Positions 55,355 to 64,000 of a stretch of DNA of 64,000 nucleotides are shown here, one piece after another. The position numbers and the translations under genes are program-made. The stretch comes from Paenibacillus curdlanolyticus YK9. GTDB lineage: Bacteria; Bacillota; Bacilli; Paenibacillales; Paenibacillaceae. Under the pieces are notes generated by a model that worked only from the letters and a program-made list of their open reading frames with translations, made no database searches and had not been told where the DNA came from. Location: NCBI RefSeq assembly GCF_000179615.1, contig NZ_AEDD01000005.1, positions 156,928-220,927 of the forward strand. Reading direction: 5' to 3'. Numbering within the stretch: position 1 is the first letter of the stretch; every line of letters starts with the position of its first letter.

Positions 55355-56158
55355 TTATTTCACGACGACATCATCCAGCGGCAGTTCTTTGGGTTTGCCT
55401 CCGATGTCGAGCAGTTGTACGTATACTGTCTTACTACCCGCATTAATTCCGGTAACCTTGCCTTCACCTAGCGATGTAATGACAATCTTGCCAACCGACG
55501 GGAGCTCCTCTCGAATGCTCTCATAGTTGTCATGCTCATACTTCAAACAACACATTAGCCGTCCGCACAGCCCAGATATCTTCGTTGGATTGAGGGACAA
55601 ATTCTGATCCTTCGCCATCTTGATCGACACAGGCTCGAAGTCACCCAGCCAAGATGAACAACAGAGCACCCGTCCGCACGGTCCGATACCGCCTAGCATT
55701 TTGGCTTCATCACGAACGCCAATCTGACGAAGCTCAATCCGGGTACGGAATACACCGGCTAAATCCTTAACTAACTCCCGAAAATCAACTCGGCCTTCCG
55801 CGGTGAAGTAGAATATAATTTTATTGCGATCAAACGTAAATTCCACATCTACCAGCTTCATCTTCAGCTGGTGATTACGGATTTTCTCCAAGCATGTTGT
55901 GAAGGCTTGGCTTGCTGATCGTTTATTTTCTTCTACCACTTTCGCGTCGGCTTCGTTCGCGATCCGTATTACTTTCTTAAGGGGGAGGACAACATCCGAT
56001 TCACCAACCTGTTTTTGTCCAACCACCACTTTACCGTACTCGATGCCGCGAGCCGTTTCGACGATCGCATGTTGATCCTTCGCTACGGGCAGATCGACGG
56101 GATCAAAGTAATAGATCTTGCCCGCTTTCTTGAAGCGGACACCGACGACATTATACAA
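55355..56158 (-). CDS. ricT: PSP1-domain protein RicT (YaaT), Y-complex subunit
   Basis: This 267-residue PSP1-domain protein has [41 protein letters not shown] and the cysteine motifs [13 protein letters not shown] and [14 protein letters not shown]. Those Cys residues help hold Fe-S clusters in the RicA-RicF-RicT complex that acts with RNase Y and supports competence, sporulation and biofilm formation. It follows holB by four bases. Confidence 0.94.
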   Translation of the reverse strand: MYNVVGVRFKKAGKIYYFDPVDLPVAKDQHAIVETARGIEYGKVVVGQKQVGESDVVLPLKKVIRIANEADAKVVEENKRSASQAFTTCLEKIRNHQLKMKLVDVEFTFDRNKIIFYFTAEGRVDFRELVKDLAGVFRTRIELRQIGVRDEAKMLGGIGPCGRVLCCSSWLGDFEPVSIKMAKDQNLSLNPTKISGLCGRLMCCLKYEHDNYESIREELPSVGKIVITSLGEGKVTGINAGSKTVYVQLLDIGGKPKELPLDDVVVK

Positions 56159-56162
56159 GGCA

Positions 56163-57140
56163 TTAGCCCTCCTGTAGATTCACCAGTAATTGCTCGAGTG
56201 CTAACTGTGTTGACACATGGGCGCGTATCCGCCTTCCACACTCCAGCACCTGCTCCATACATCCCACCCAACCATCCGGGGTACGGGCGAATGCATGTTT
56301 ACTTATCCAATCTGACTGATCTATAAAAACCATATCTTCAAGCCTTCCAGCCTGATAATGAATCATGTCTTTAAACCAAAGTAATAGCATGGCGAGCAAA
56401 AGCTGCGGATCTTGTCCAGCTTCAGACTTCACGACCTGCTGCTGAACCGTGACGATCGCCGCTGTGAATCGGCTGATGCTCTCCTTGCCTAATTGTATCA
56501 CTACGTTTCTCGTTTCTGCAAACCCATTCTGCTGGATAAGCGTACGGCAGGCCTCTGGCCCTGATGCTAAACGGCTAGCAGTCCTCACAAGCGCAGTCGG
56601 GAACCCTTCCGCTTCTAGCGCCGTTACAATTTGTTGAGGCCCTAGCGGGGCAAAGGGGATCGTTTGAACGCGTGAACGAATGGTCGGAAGCACTGCTTGT
56701 CCATTATCTGTGAGGAGCAGCGCAACAATCGGCGATTGTGGCTCTTCGAGAAATTTCAACAAACTATTCGCCGCTGGCAGCGTCATTGTCTCTGCTCGTT
56801 CGACAATATACACTTTCCGCGATTCGCCTACATTTCGATAGGACATCTCCCGCTGAAGCTGTTGAATCTGCCCCAGCTTGATCGACTGTCCATCGGGCTC
56901 GATTTGATACAAGTCCGGCTGATTGCCATGCTCGAACTTCCGGCACTCGATGCATTGGCCGCAAGCGTCTTCTCCGCCAGCTGTACAGAACAACGCTTGT
57001 GCAAAAGATAGCGCAAGCGCCTTTCGCCCAGTCCCGCGAGGGCCGCTGAACAAATAGGCATGCGATACCTTGCCGCTCCGCAGCGCATAACGCAGCATCC
57101 CTTTTGCTTTCTCTTGTCCGGGAACTTGATCCATACTCAT
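56163..57140 (-). CDS. holB: DNA polymerase III delta' subunit
   Basis: This 325-residue clamp-loader subunit has MDQVPGQEKAKGMLRYALRSGKVSHAYLFSGPRGTGRKALALSFA (P-loop GPRGTGRKA), the four-Cys zinc module CGQCIEC near residue 70 and SLLKFLEEPQ. The ATG at 57140 avoids overlap with yaaR, which ends at 57163, and has AAGGAAGGA upstream. The order yaaR-holB-ricT matches B. subtilis. Confidence 0.93.
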   Translation of the reverse strand: MSMDQVPGQEKAKGMLRYALRSGKVSHAYLFSGPRGTGRKALALSFAQALFCTAGGEDACGQCIECRKFEHGNQPDLYQIEPDGQSIKLGQIQQLQREMSYRNVGESRKVYIVERAETMTLPAANSLLKFLEEPQSPIVALLLTDNGQAVLPTIRSRVQTIPFAPLGPQQIVTALEAEGFPTALVRTASRLASGPEACRTLIQQNGFAETRNVVIQLGKESISRFTAAIVTVQQQVVKSEAGQDPQLLLAMLLLWFKDMIHYQAGRLEDMVFIDQSDWISKHAFARTPDGWVGCMEQVLECGRRIRAHVSTQLALEQLLVNLQEG

Positions 57141-57162
57141 GCTGCGCAATTCCTTCCTTCTT

Positions 57163-57603
57163 CTAGAAGAACAGATTAATGAGCAGTCCTCGAATTTCTC
57201 CAATTTTGCTCAATAGCTCGATTCTCCCTTGCTCGGTTTGAAGCAACTCCTCCGCCATCTCAATTAATTTCTCATCGATCTCATCGAGAAGCTTGTACCG
57301 TTTAATGCGTCCACGGCGGTCGAAGCCGCGATGCTCCTTAAGCCCAACGCCGCGCCTAACCGTATCCTCTAGAAACTTCTTGATCATCTGCTGATATTGC
57401 TTTAGTTCGCGTACGGTCATCGACCGGGCTAACCGCTCGCCCTGGTTATGAATGTCCTGCAGCTTACGCTGCAGCTGCTCTGTTGTTCGTTCTGAGTCAT
57501 TCTGGTGCAAGACGTCTGAGAAGCTTCTCGTAACGATCGCCTTGTTCAATTGATCTGGCCGCGAACGCTGTTCAAGCGGACGCCATCCTGATTCGATTTT
57601 CAT
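57163..57603 (-). CDS. yaaR: YaaR family protein (DUF327)
   Basis: This 146-residue, mostly helical protein has the DUF327 landmarks SFSDVLHQ, LQDIHNQGERLARSMTVRELKQYQQMIKKFLEDTV and the C-terminal GRIELLSKIGEIRGLLINLFF. Function unknown. It is conserved between darA and holB across Bacillales. Coiled-coil potential is high in the middle part. Confidence 0.9.
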   Translation of the reverse strand: MKIESGWRPLEQRSRPDQLNKAIVTRSFSDVLHQNDSERTTEQLQRKLQDIHNQGERLARSMTVRELKQYQQMIKKFLEDTVRRGVGLKEHRGFDRRGRIKRYKLLDEIDEKLIEMAEELLQTEQGRIELLSKIGEIRGLLINLFF

Positions 57604-57636
57604 CTGTCGTCACGCCCTATCCTTTCACGTTTATCA

Positions 57637-57966
57637 TTAATAATGCTCGAACCTCTCCACTGGAACGACGAATACAGCAGCTCCTCCCACCTGTACCTCC
57701 ACAGGGAACGGAATGTAAGAATCTGCCGACCCGCTCATCGGTGACATTGGCGTTACGAGCTGATCTCTCACCTTGCAGTTGGAACGGATGACCTGAAGCA
57801 CTTCATGAACGCGGTCATCTTCAATTCCGATCATAAATGTCGTATTACCGGCTCGAAGAAATCCTCCTGTGCTAGCCAGTTTAGTCGCCCGAAGACCTTC
57901 TCGAACGAGCGCATTGGACAAGCGGTTGCTATCCTTATCTTGCACGATTGCGATGACTAGTTTCAT
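57637..57966 (-). CDS. darA: Cyclic di-AMP receptor DarA (PII-like, YaaQ)
   Basis: This 109-residue PII-like protein reads MKLVIAIVQDKDSNRLSNALVREGLRATKLASTGGFLRAGNTTFMIGIED, the DarA/PstA signature with the c-di-AMP-binding SGSADSYIPFPVEVQVGGAAVFVVPVERFE segment at the end. ATG 57966 has GGAGGG 7 bases upstream; an upstream frame is not conserved. It binds c-di-AMP in Bacillus; its downstream target is unknown. Confidence 0.95.
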   Translation of the reverse strand: MKLVIAIVQDKDSNRLSNALVREGLRATKLASTGGFLRAGNTTFMIGIEDDRVHEVLQVIRSNCKVRDQLVTPMSPMSGSADSYIPFPVEVQVGGAAVFVVPVERFEHY

Positions 57967-58029
57967 CCTCAATCCCTCCCATGACTTCCTTCGGTAATCG
58001 ACCATCCTTAATATTTTGACATCGATTGC

Positions 58030-58665
58030 CTAAAATCCTGCCCGCCGTTTCAGGATTATCGACATGCATTGCTCGAAGACAGCATCTGCCGACTGCTCTG
58101 CATCAATAACGACGATCCGGTCGCTATACATCTGGGCAAGCTGGAGGAACCCTTCACGGACTTGTTCATGGAACGTTATTGCCTCCAGATCAATTCGGTT
58201 GATCTCGCGAACCTCTGCCTCTTGAATACGGCGCAAACCAACCTCCGGCCGCACATCTAGATACAACGTCAGCTTCGGCATCATGCCATCGATTGCAAAA
58301 GCATTAATGGCCAGCACTGCCTCCATGCCAATTCCACGCGCATGCCCTTGGTAAGCAAGGCTGCTATCGATAAAACGGTCACACAGCACAACATGCCCCT
58401 TCTCGAGCGCCGGCACAACCTTTTCAACTAAATGCTGTCTTCTCGCGGCTGCATACAGTAATGCTTCTGTACGTCCGTCCATTCCGGTATGATTCCGATC
58501 CAAAATAACCGCACGGATTTGCTCTGCAATCGGAATACCGCCAGGCTCCCGGGTAATCGTAACTGTATCGCCAAGTGCAGATAGCTCTGCTGCCAAACGA
58601 CTTATAATCGTCGTCTTGCCTGCGCCCTCTCCACCTTCTATAGTAATGAATACGCCTTGTTCCAC
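58030..58665 (-). CDS. tmk: Thymidylate kinase
   Basis: This 211-residue enzyme phosphorylates dTMP to dTDP. P-loop [10 protein letters not shown] at 9-18, DR(Y/F) motif [20 protein letters not shown] near residue 90 and the lid region [15 protein letters not shown] are present. It starts the tmk-darA-yaaR-holB-ricT-yabA run, 80 bases after yaaO. Confidence 0.95.
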   Translation of the reverse strand: MEQGVFITIEGGEGAGKTTIISRLAAELSALGDTVTITREPGGIPIAEQIRAVILDRNHTGMDGRTEALLYAAARRQHLVEKVVPALEKGHVVLCDRFIDSSLAYQGHARGIGMEAVLAINAFAIDGMMPKLTLYLDVRPEVGLRRIQEAEVREINRIDLEAITFHEQVREGFLQLAQMYSDRIVVIDAEQSADAVFEQCMSIILKRRAGF

Positions 58666-58745
58666 TATTAACGCCTCAATTCATCTCAATTCATACTAAT
58701 AGGAGCTATCCCTATCTTTCATCATAACAAAGCTATTCAAGCCCG

Positions 58746-60284
58746 TCATCCATTCGTCTTGTCTTGCACAACGCAAATCGTTTGAAGGGACGGATCAGCC
58801 GCCCCTTGGCATTTGGCGCCATGCTCGCCAATCCGTTTCAGTTCCTTGGCAACGGTGGCAGTGATCATCTCTCCTGCGTATATAAGAGGTATTCCTGGCG
58901 GATAAGGAATTACCGTCTCTGCGCTTCGGTAGCCTGCTGCATGTTCTATAGCAATATTCGTTATCCGTTGGGCATCTACCCTTTTAAAAGAGAAGGCAAC
59001 CGGCTCAGAAACTGCATCAACTGCTCCCGCCTCTTCCATAGAGTGTGCTACCTCATCCTTCGCTGTGCAGATGCCGTCCCCTTCACGTGGATCAAGGAGG
59101 CTCTCCGCTACTGCATCACAGGCAGCTATAATGCGCGACAGCTCTTCATCGCTCATGTAGCCGCCAAATAATAATAGAACGCGTGTCTCGTCAGCCATCT
59201 CCGCCCAGCACCCATGCTGCTCAAAACGCTTTTGCAGCTCATAGCCGCTGTACCTGCCTGCACGATCTTTCAACAAGATACGCAGAGGATCAATTAACGG
59301 CGTGGAATCCTCCTCTTTGATGCTCGAAGCTATTAAACGGCTGTTTTCGGAATTCAAATGGTTCCGCAGCTTACGGGCCGCTTGAATGCCTGAATCGAAC
59401 AGGTCGGCCCCCTCGGCCTGTACCATTGCCCGGGCAATATCGATAGATGCCATAATCGGATAAGATGGACTTGAGCTTTGTATGGAGGCTAACACATCTC
59501 GTAACCGCCCAAGATCGATCCGAGCTCCCTTAATATGCAGCATAGCCCCCATCGTCATTGCCGTTAAAGTTTTATGCGTAGAATGGACCACAGCGTCGGC
59601 TCCGTCAGCTAATGCCGATCGTGGGAACGCAGGGTGGAATCCATAATGCGCCCCATGGGCTTCATCAACTAACAGAGGAATCTGATATTCATGGACCAAG
59701 TCAGCATAACCTCGCATGGATACAGCACGTCCATAATAATTAGGCGTACTCAATAAGACAGCCTTAGCTTCTGGGTGACGTTCTAATGCTTCCTTCACTA
59801 CATGCAGGTCAGGTACTGTCCATGTACCTTCTGCCTCTTCTCTAGAGGGCTGCAAAAATACTGCACTGGCGCCTGCCAACCGCAAACCATTTAAGATCGA
59901 CTTATGCACGTTACGTTGAACAAGAATTAAGTCACCTGGATCGCAAACAGCCAATATCATGCCATGATTGCCAGCCGTGCTTCCTCCAATGAGAAAGAAC
60001 GTATGATCAGATCGATACAATTGAGATGCCAACTGCTGCGCCTCTGCTATTACCCCCTCAGGGGCGTGAAGATCATCTGTATGCGACAACTCAGTTATAT
60101 CAAGAGGCAGCAGCGACTCATATCGATCTATGCCATATCGCTCAGTATTGTTCTGCAGCCCCCGCCTCCAGCTTTCGCCATTGCGGTGTCCAGGAACATG
60201 CAGCGACACTGGCCTTGTTAACGCATGCTCATTAAGCTTTTCATACAAGGGAGCATACCCCAGCTTCTCAGCTTTATTTTTCAT
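58746..60284 (-). CDS. yaaO: Orn/Lys/Arg decarboxylase-fold PLP enzyme (YaaO-like)
   Basis: This 512-residue fold-type I PLP enzyme has VSLHVPGHRNG near residue 30, FFLIGGSTAGNHGMILA near 95, LLVDEAHGAHYG near 205 and the PLP lysine in HSTHKTLTAMTMGAM near 240. A C-terminal Orn_DAP_Arg-decarboxylase domain with YPPGIPLIYAGEMIT follows. It belongs to the small wingless decarboxylase branch; arginine or lysine is the likely substrate, unproven. It lies between csfB and tmk as in B. subtilis, although xpaC and yaaN are absent. Confidence 0.88.
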   Translation of the reverse strand: MKNKAEKLGYAPLYEKLNEHALTRPVSLHVPGHRNGESWRRGLQNNTERYGIDRYESLLPLDITELSHTDDLHAPEGVIAEAQQLASQLYRSDHTFFLIGGSTAGNHGMILAVCDPGDLILVQRNVHKSILNGLRLAGASAVFLQPSREEAEGTWTVPDLHVVKEALERHPEAKAVLLSTPNYYGRAVSMRGYADLVHEYQIPLLVDEAHGAHYGFHPAFPRSALADGADAVVHSTHKTLTAMTMGAMLHIKGARIDLGRLRDVLASIQSSSPSYPIMASIDIARAMVQAEGADLFDSGIQAARKLRNHLNSENSRLIASSIKEEDSTPLIDPLRILLKDRAGRYSGYELQKRFEQHGCWAEMADETRVLLLFGGYMSDEELSRIIAACDAVAESLLDPREGDGICTAKDEVAHSMEEAGAVDAVSEPVAFSFKRVDAQRITNIAIEHAAGYRSAETVIPYPPGIPLIYAGEMITATVAKELKRIGEHGAKCQGAADPSLQTICVVQDKTNG

Positions 60285-60360
60285 CTATCCGTCATCCTCT
60301 TCAGGTCAGTATACTTGACCCTATTGTAACATTACGAGATTGCACATACCTATCCAAACA

Positions 60361-60396
60361 AAAAAGAGCCTTTCCATTCAACTGGAAAGGTCTCTT
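60361..60396 (-). terminator. Terminator of csfB
   Basis: AAGAGNCCTTTCC and GGAAAGGNTCTT arms (one mismatch) followed by TTTTGTTTGG on the minus strand. The stem overlaps the csfB stop codon. Confidence 0.85.
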
Positions 60397-60589
60397 AAGC
60401 ATTTCGTTGTACCCATATCTGCTTCATTTGATGAATATAAAAAGGGTATCTATCGTCATTTACATCAGTAGCCACCATATCAACTTCGCAGTCCTCACAG
60501 ATAAATTCCGTTACGATATGGATCCCTTCTTCTTCGCGTTTAAACTCGCCGCATATGATGCATTTACACGTTTGCTGTTGTTCCTCCAT
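60395..60589 (-). CDS. csfB: Anti-sigma-G factor Gin (CsfB)
   Basis: This 64-residue zinc-knuckle protein has C10xxC13 and C31xxC34 (CIIC and ICEDC) and the DDRYPFYIHQMKQIW tail, the pattern and length of B. subtilis CsfB/Gin (64 residues). It inhibits sigma-G and sigma-E to keep sporulation sigma factors in order. Its ATG has AGGAGG within 10 bases. It is located next to an rRNA operon exactly as in B. subtilis. Confidence 0.92.
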   Translation of the reverse strand: MEEQQQTCKCIICGEFKREEEGIHIVTEFICEDCEVDMVATDVNDDRYPFYIHQMKQIWVQRNA

Positions 60590-60812
60590 GCGAATACCTC
60601 CTGTCTGGGGGAATACAAACTAACTATCTACTATTATGGCACACAATCTACCACTTTAGTCACTCCCCTACACCGTTCCCCAATTAAAATATCGTATGTA
60701 GGCGATCGTCTAAAGGTGATTATAAATTGAATAAAGATTAGGTTCGCCTTAAGTACCGAGGGCTCGATACCGATATAGGTAAGTAATGAATCCTGTTATT
60801 GGAGAACTAATT

Positions 60813-61343
60813 ATGAGACAAACCTTACAAGAACAGCTCAATGCGACTGTTTACCAGTACCGGCTAATTTGTAAATTCATCATCCCTCCAAAGCTGCTTA
60901 AAAGCTACAGAATTGTTCCCTTCCTTTTCATTGCTGCCCTAATTGTGCTTTTTAAGCTTAATGGACTACTATACGCTCTTATCGGGTTGCCCGCAGTTAT
61001 AGTGATCCATTACGTCATTAATCGTCTAACGCTAATACGCGTAGACGAATGGCAACGGCGGAGATGGAGATGGAGTTATATGCTCCCCTTTATTGGCTAT
61101 GTGCCTGCATCAGAGATACAATTAAGTATTTACCGCAAAACAGAACGTCAAGCCTGTTGGATTGGACTTTGTATATTTATTGCCTTAATGCCTTGGATAC
61201 ACACTAGCGGCTCCATCTGCTTAATCGTATGGCATCTATGGACATGCTTACCTGGTCAAATTACATTGTTTTTGCTCCGCAAGCAAAGTGGCGATGGCGT
61301 TCTAAAAATGGACGACAGCGAACTATGTTATTATCATCGCTAA
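60813..61343 (+). CDS. Small membrane protein of unknown function
   Basis: This 176-residue protein (185 if the ATG at 60786 is used) has hydrophobic segments at about 34-70 and 118-160, an arginine/tryptophan-rich stretch (DEWQRRRWRWSYMLPF) between them and a short hydrophilic tail. I do not recognise a family; the shape resembles small Bacillales membrane proteins of unknown role. ATG 60813 is favoured by TTGGAGA 9 bases upstream. It has its own terminator and is transcribed towards the rRNA operon. Confidence 0.7.
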   Translation: MRQTLQEQLNATVYQYRLICKFIIPPKLLKSYRIVPFLFIAALIVLFKLNGLLYALIGLPAVIVIHYVINRLTLIRVDEWQRRRWRWSYMLPFIGYVPASEIQLSIYRKTERQACWIGLCIFIALMPWIHTSGSICLIVWHLWTCLPGQITLFLLRKQSGDGVLKMDDSELCYYHR

Positions 61344-61346
61344 ACA

Positions 61347-61380
61347 AACACGGTACCTCGCGCAGGTACCGTGTTTTCTT
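61347..61380 (+). terminator. Terminator of the small membrane protein gene
   Basis: AACACGGTACCT (61347-61358) and AGGTACCGTGTT (61364-61375) form a perfect 12 bp stem followed by TTCTTT. Confidence 0.92.
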
Positions 61381-61398
61381 TCACTCGCTATATAAAAA

Positions 61399-61428
61399 CA
61401 AAAAAGCCACTGTCCATGGACAGTGGCT
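61399..61428 (-). terminator. Terminator of the rRNA operon
   Basis: AGCCACTGTCCATGGACAGT-GGCT is a perfect 24-base palindrome (61405-61428) followed on the minus strand by TTTTTTGTTTTT, immediately after the 5S gene. Confidence 0.92.
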
Positions 61429-61436
61429 CATCGTGC

Positions 61437-61552
61437 TTGGCATCTTCCTACTCTCCCAGGACCCTGCGGTCCAAGTACCATCGGCGTTGGAGGACTTAAC
61501 GGTCGTGTTCGGGATGGGTACGCGTGGAACCCCTCCGCCATCGACACCAAAC
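61437..61552 (-). rRNA. rrf: 5S ribosomal RNA
   Basis: The minus strand shows the 5S landmarks TTTGGTGTCGATGGCGG (5' end), ACCCATCCCGAACACG and the 3' CTGGGAGAGTAGGAAGATGCC, about 116 bases in all. It follows the 23S gene after a spacer of about 124 bases without a tRNA gene. Exact ends are estimated. Confidence 0.93.
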
Positions 61553-61676
61553 GTGCAATCGCTCAGACTAGCTGCTGCGACGCGTGCTGAAGGTTACACC
61601 TTCAAAACTGGATGCGAATGATGAATCCTTAGCTTAGTCTTGCTCACGAAGTTTGCTTCTCATACAAGAAGCTGTA

Positions 61677-64000
<2,324 letters not shown>

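Overview
The window is a stretch of Gram-positive, endospore-forming chromosome, most likely Paenibacillus or a close relative. The evidence is the origin-proximal Bacillales gene order (rrn, csfB, yaaO, tmk, darA, yaaR, holB, ricT, yabA, yabB, rsmI, abrB, tatD, yabE, rnmV, ksgA, yabG, veg, sspF, ispE, purR, ridA, spoVG, glmU, pth, fin, mfd), many sporulation genes, a copper-amine-oxidase-type stalk-domain protein and GlnR/TnrA-type operators. Almost all housekeeping genes lie on the minus strand, so the replication origin probably lies beyond the right end.

Layout from left to right. 1-5 kb holds a FtsX/MacB-type ABC exporter (the permease runs off the window) behind a two-component system. 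5-6.6 kb holds a YdjM-like membrane hydrolase and spoVT. 6.9-30.1 kb is a nitrogen-acquisition block: a CbiM / PDGLE / CbiQ-CbiO-fusion nickel or cobalt importer; a guanidine-degradation operon (ABC importer, two DUF1989 subunits, biotin-dependent carboxylase, allophanate hydrolase) led by a guanidine-I (ykkC) riboswitch; a divergent polar-amino-acid ABC importer; a stalk-domain protein and an orphan lipoprotein; and urtABCDE for urea. 30.6-33.5 kb holds a diguanylate cyclase and an IS3-family element. 33.5-60.6 kb is the conserved core. 60.8-64 kb holds a small membrane protein and the 5S and 23S genes of an rRNA operon.

The nitrogen block reads as one regulon. Perfect or near-perfect TGTNA-N7-TNACA operators sit at the guanidine operon (one centred near -50, one just after the start site), at urtA (one overlapping the -35, one further upstream) and just downstream of the cbiM promoter. 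The guanidine operon is therefore predicted to need both nitrogen limitation and guanidine. Guanidine would be carboxylated, deiminated to allophanate and hydrolysed to ammonia and CO2. Urea enters through Urt, and the metal importer may supply nickel to a urease outside the window. The block separates mfd (with two PpiC lipoproteins) from spoVT, which are neighbours in Bacillus subtilis.

Other notable structures are a c-di-AMP (ydaO) riboswitch before yabE, with the c-di-AMP receptor gene darA in the same window; an insertion sequence placed in the loop of a bidirectional terminator; a cluster of DnaA-box-like 9-mers between abrB and rsmI; and an AbrB with a four-cysteine tail. All functional assignments are made from sequence reading alone, without database searches.
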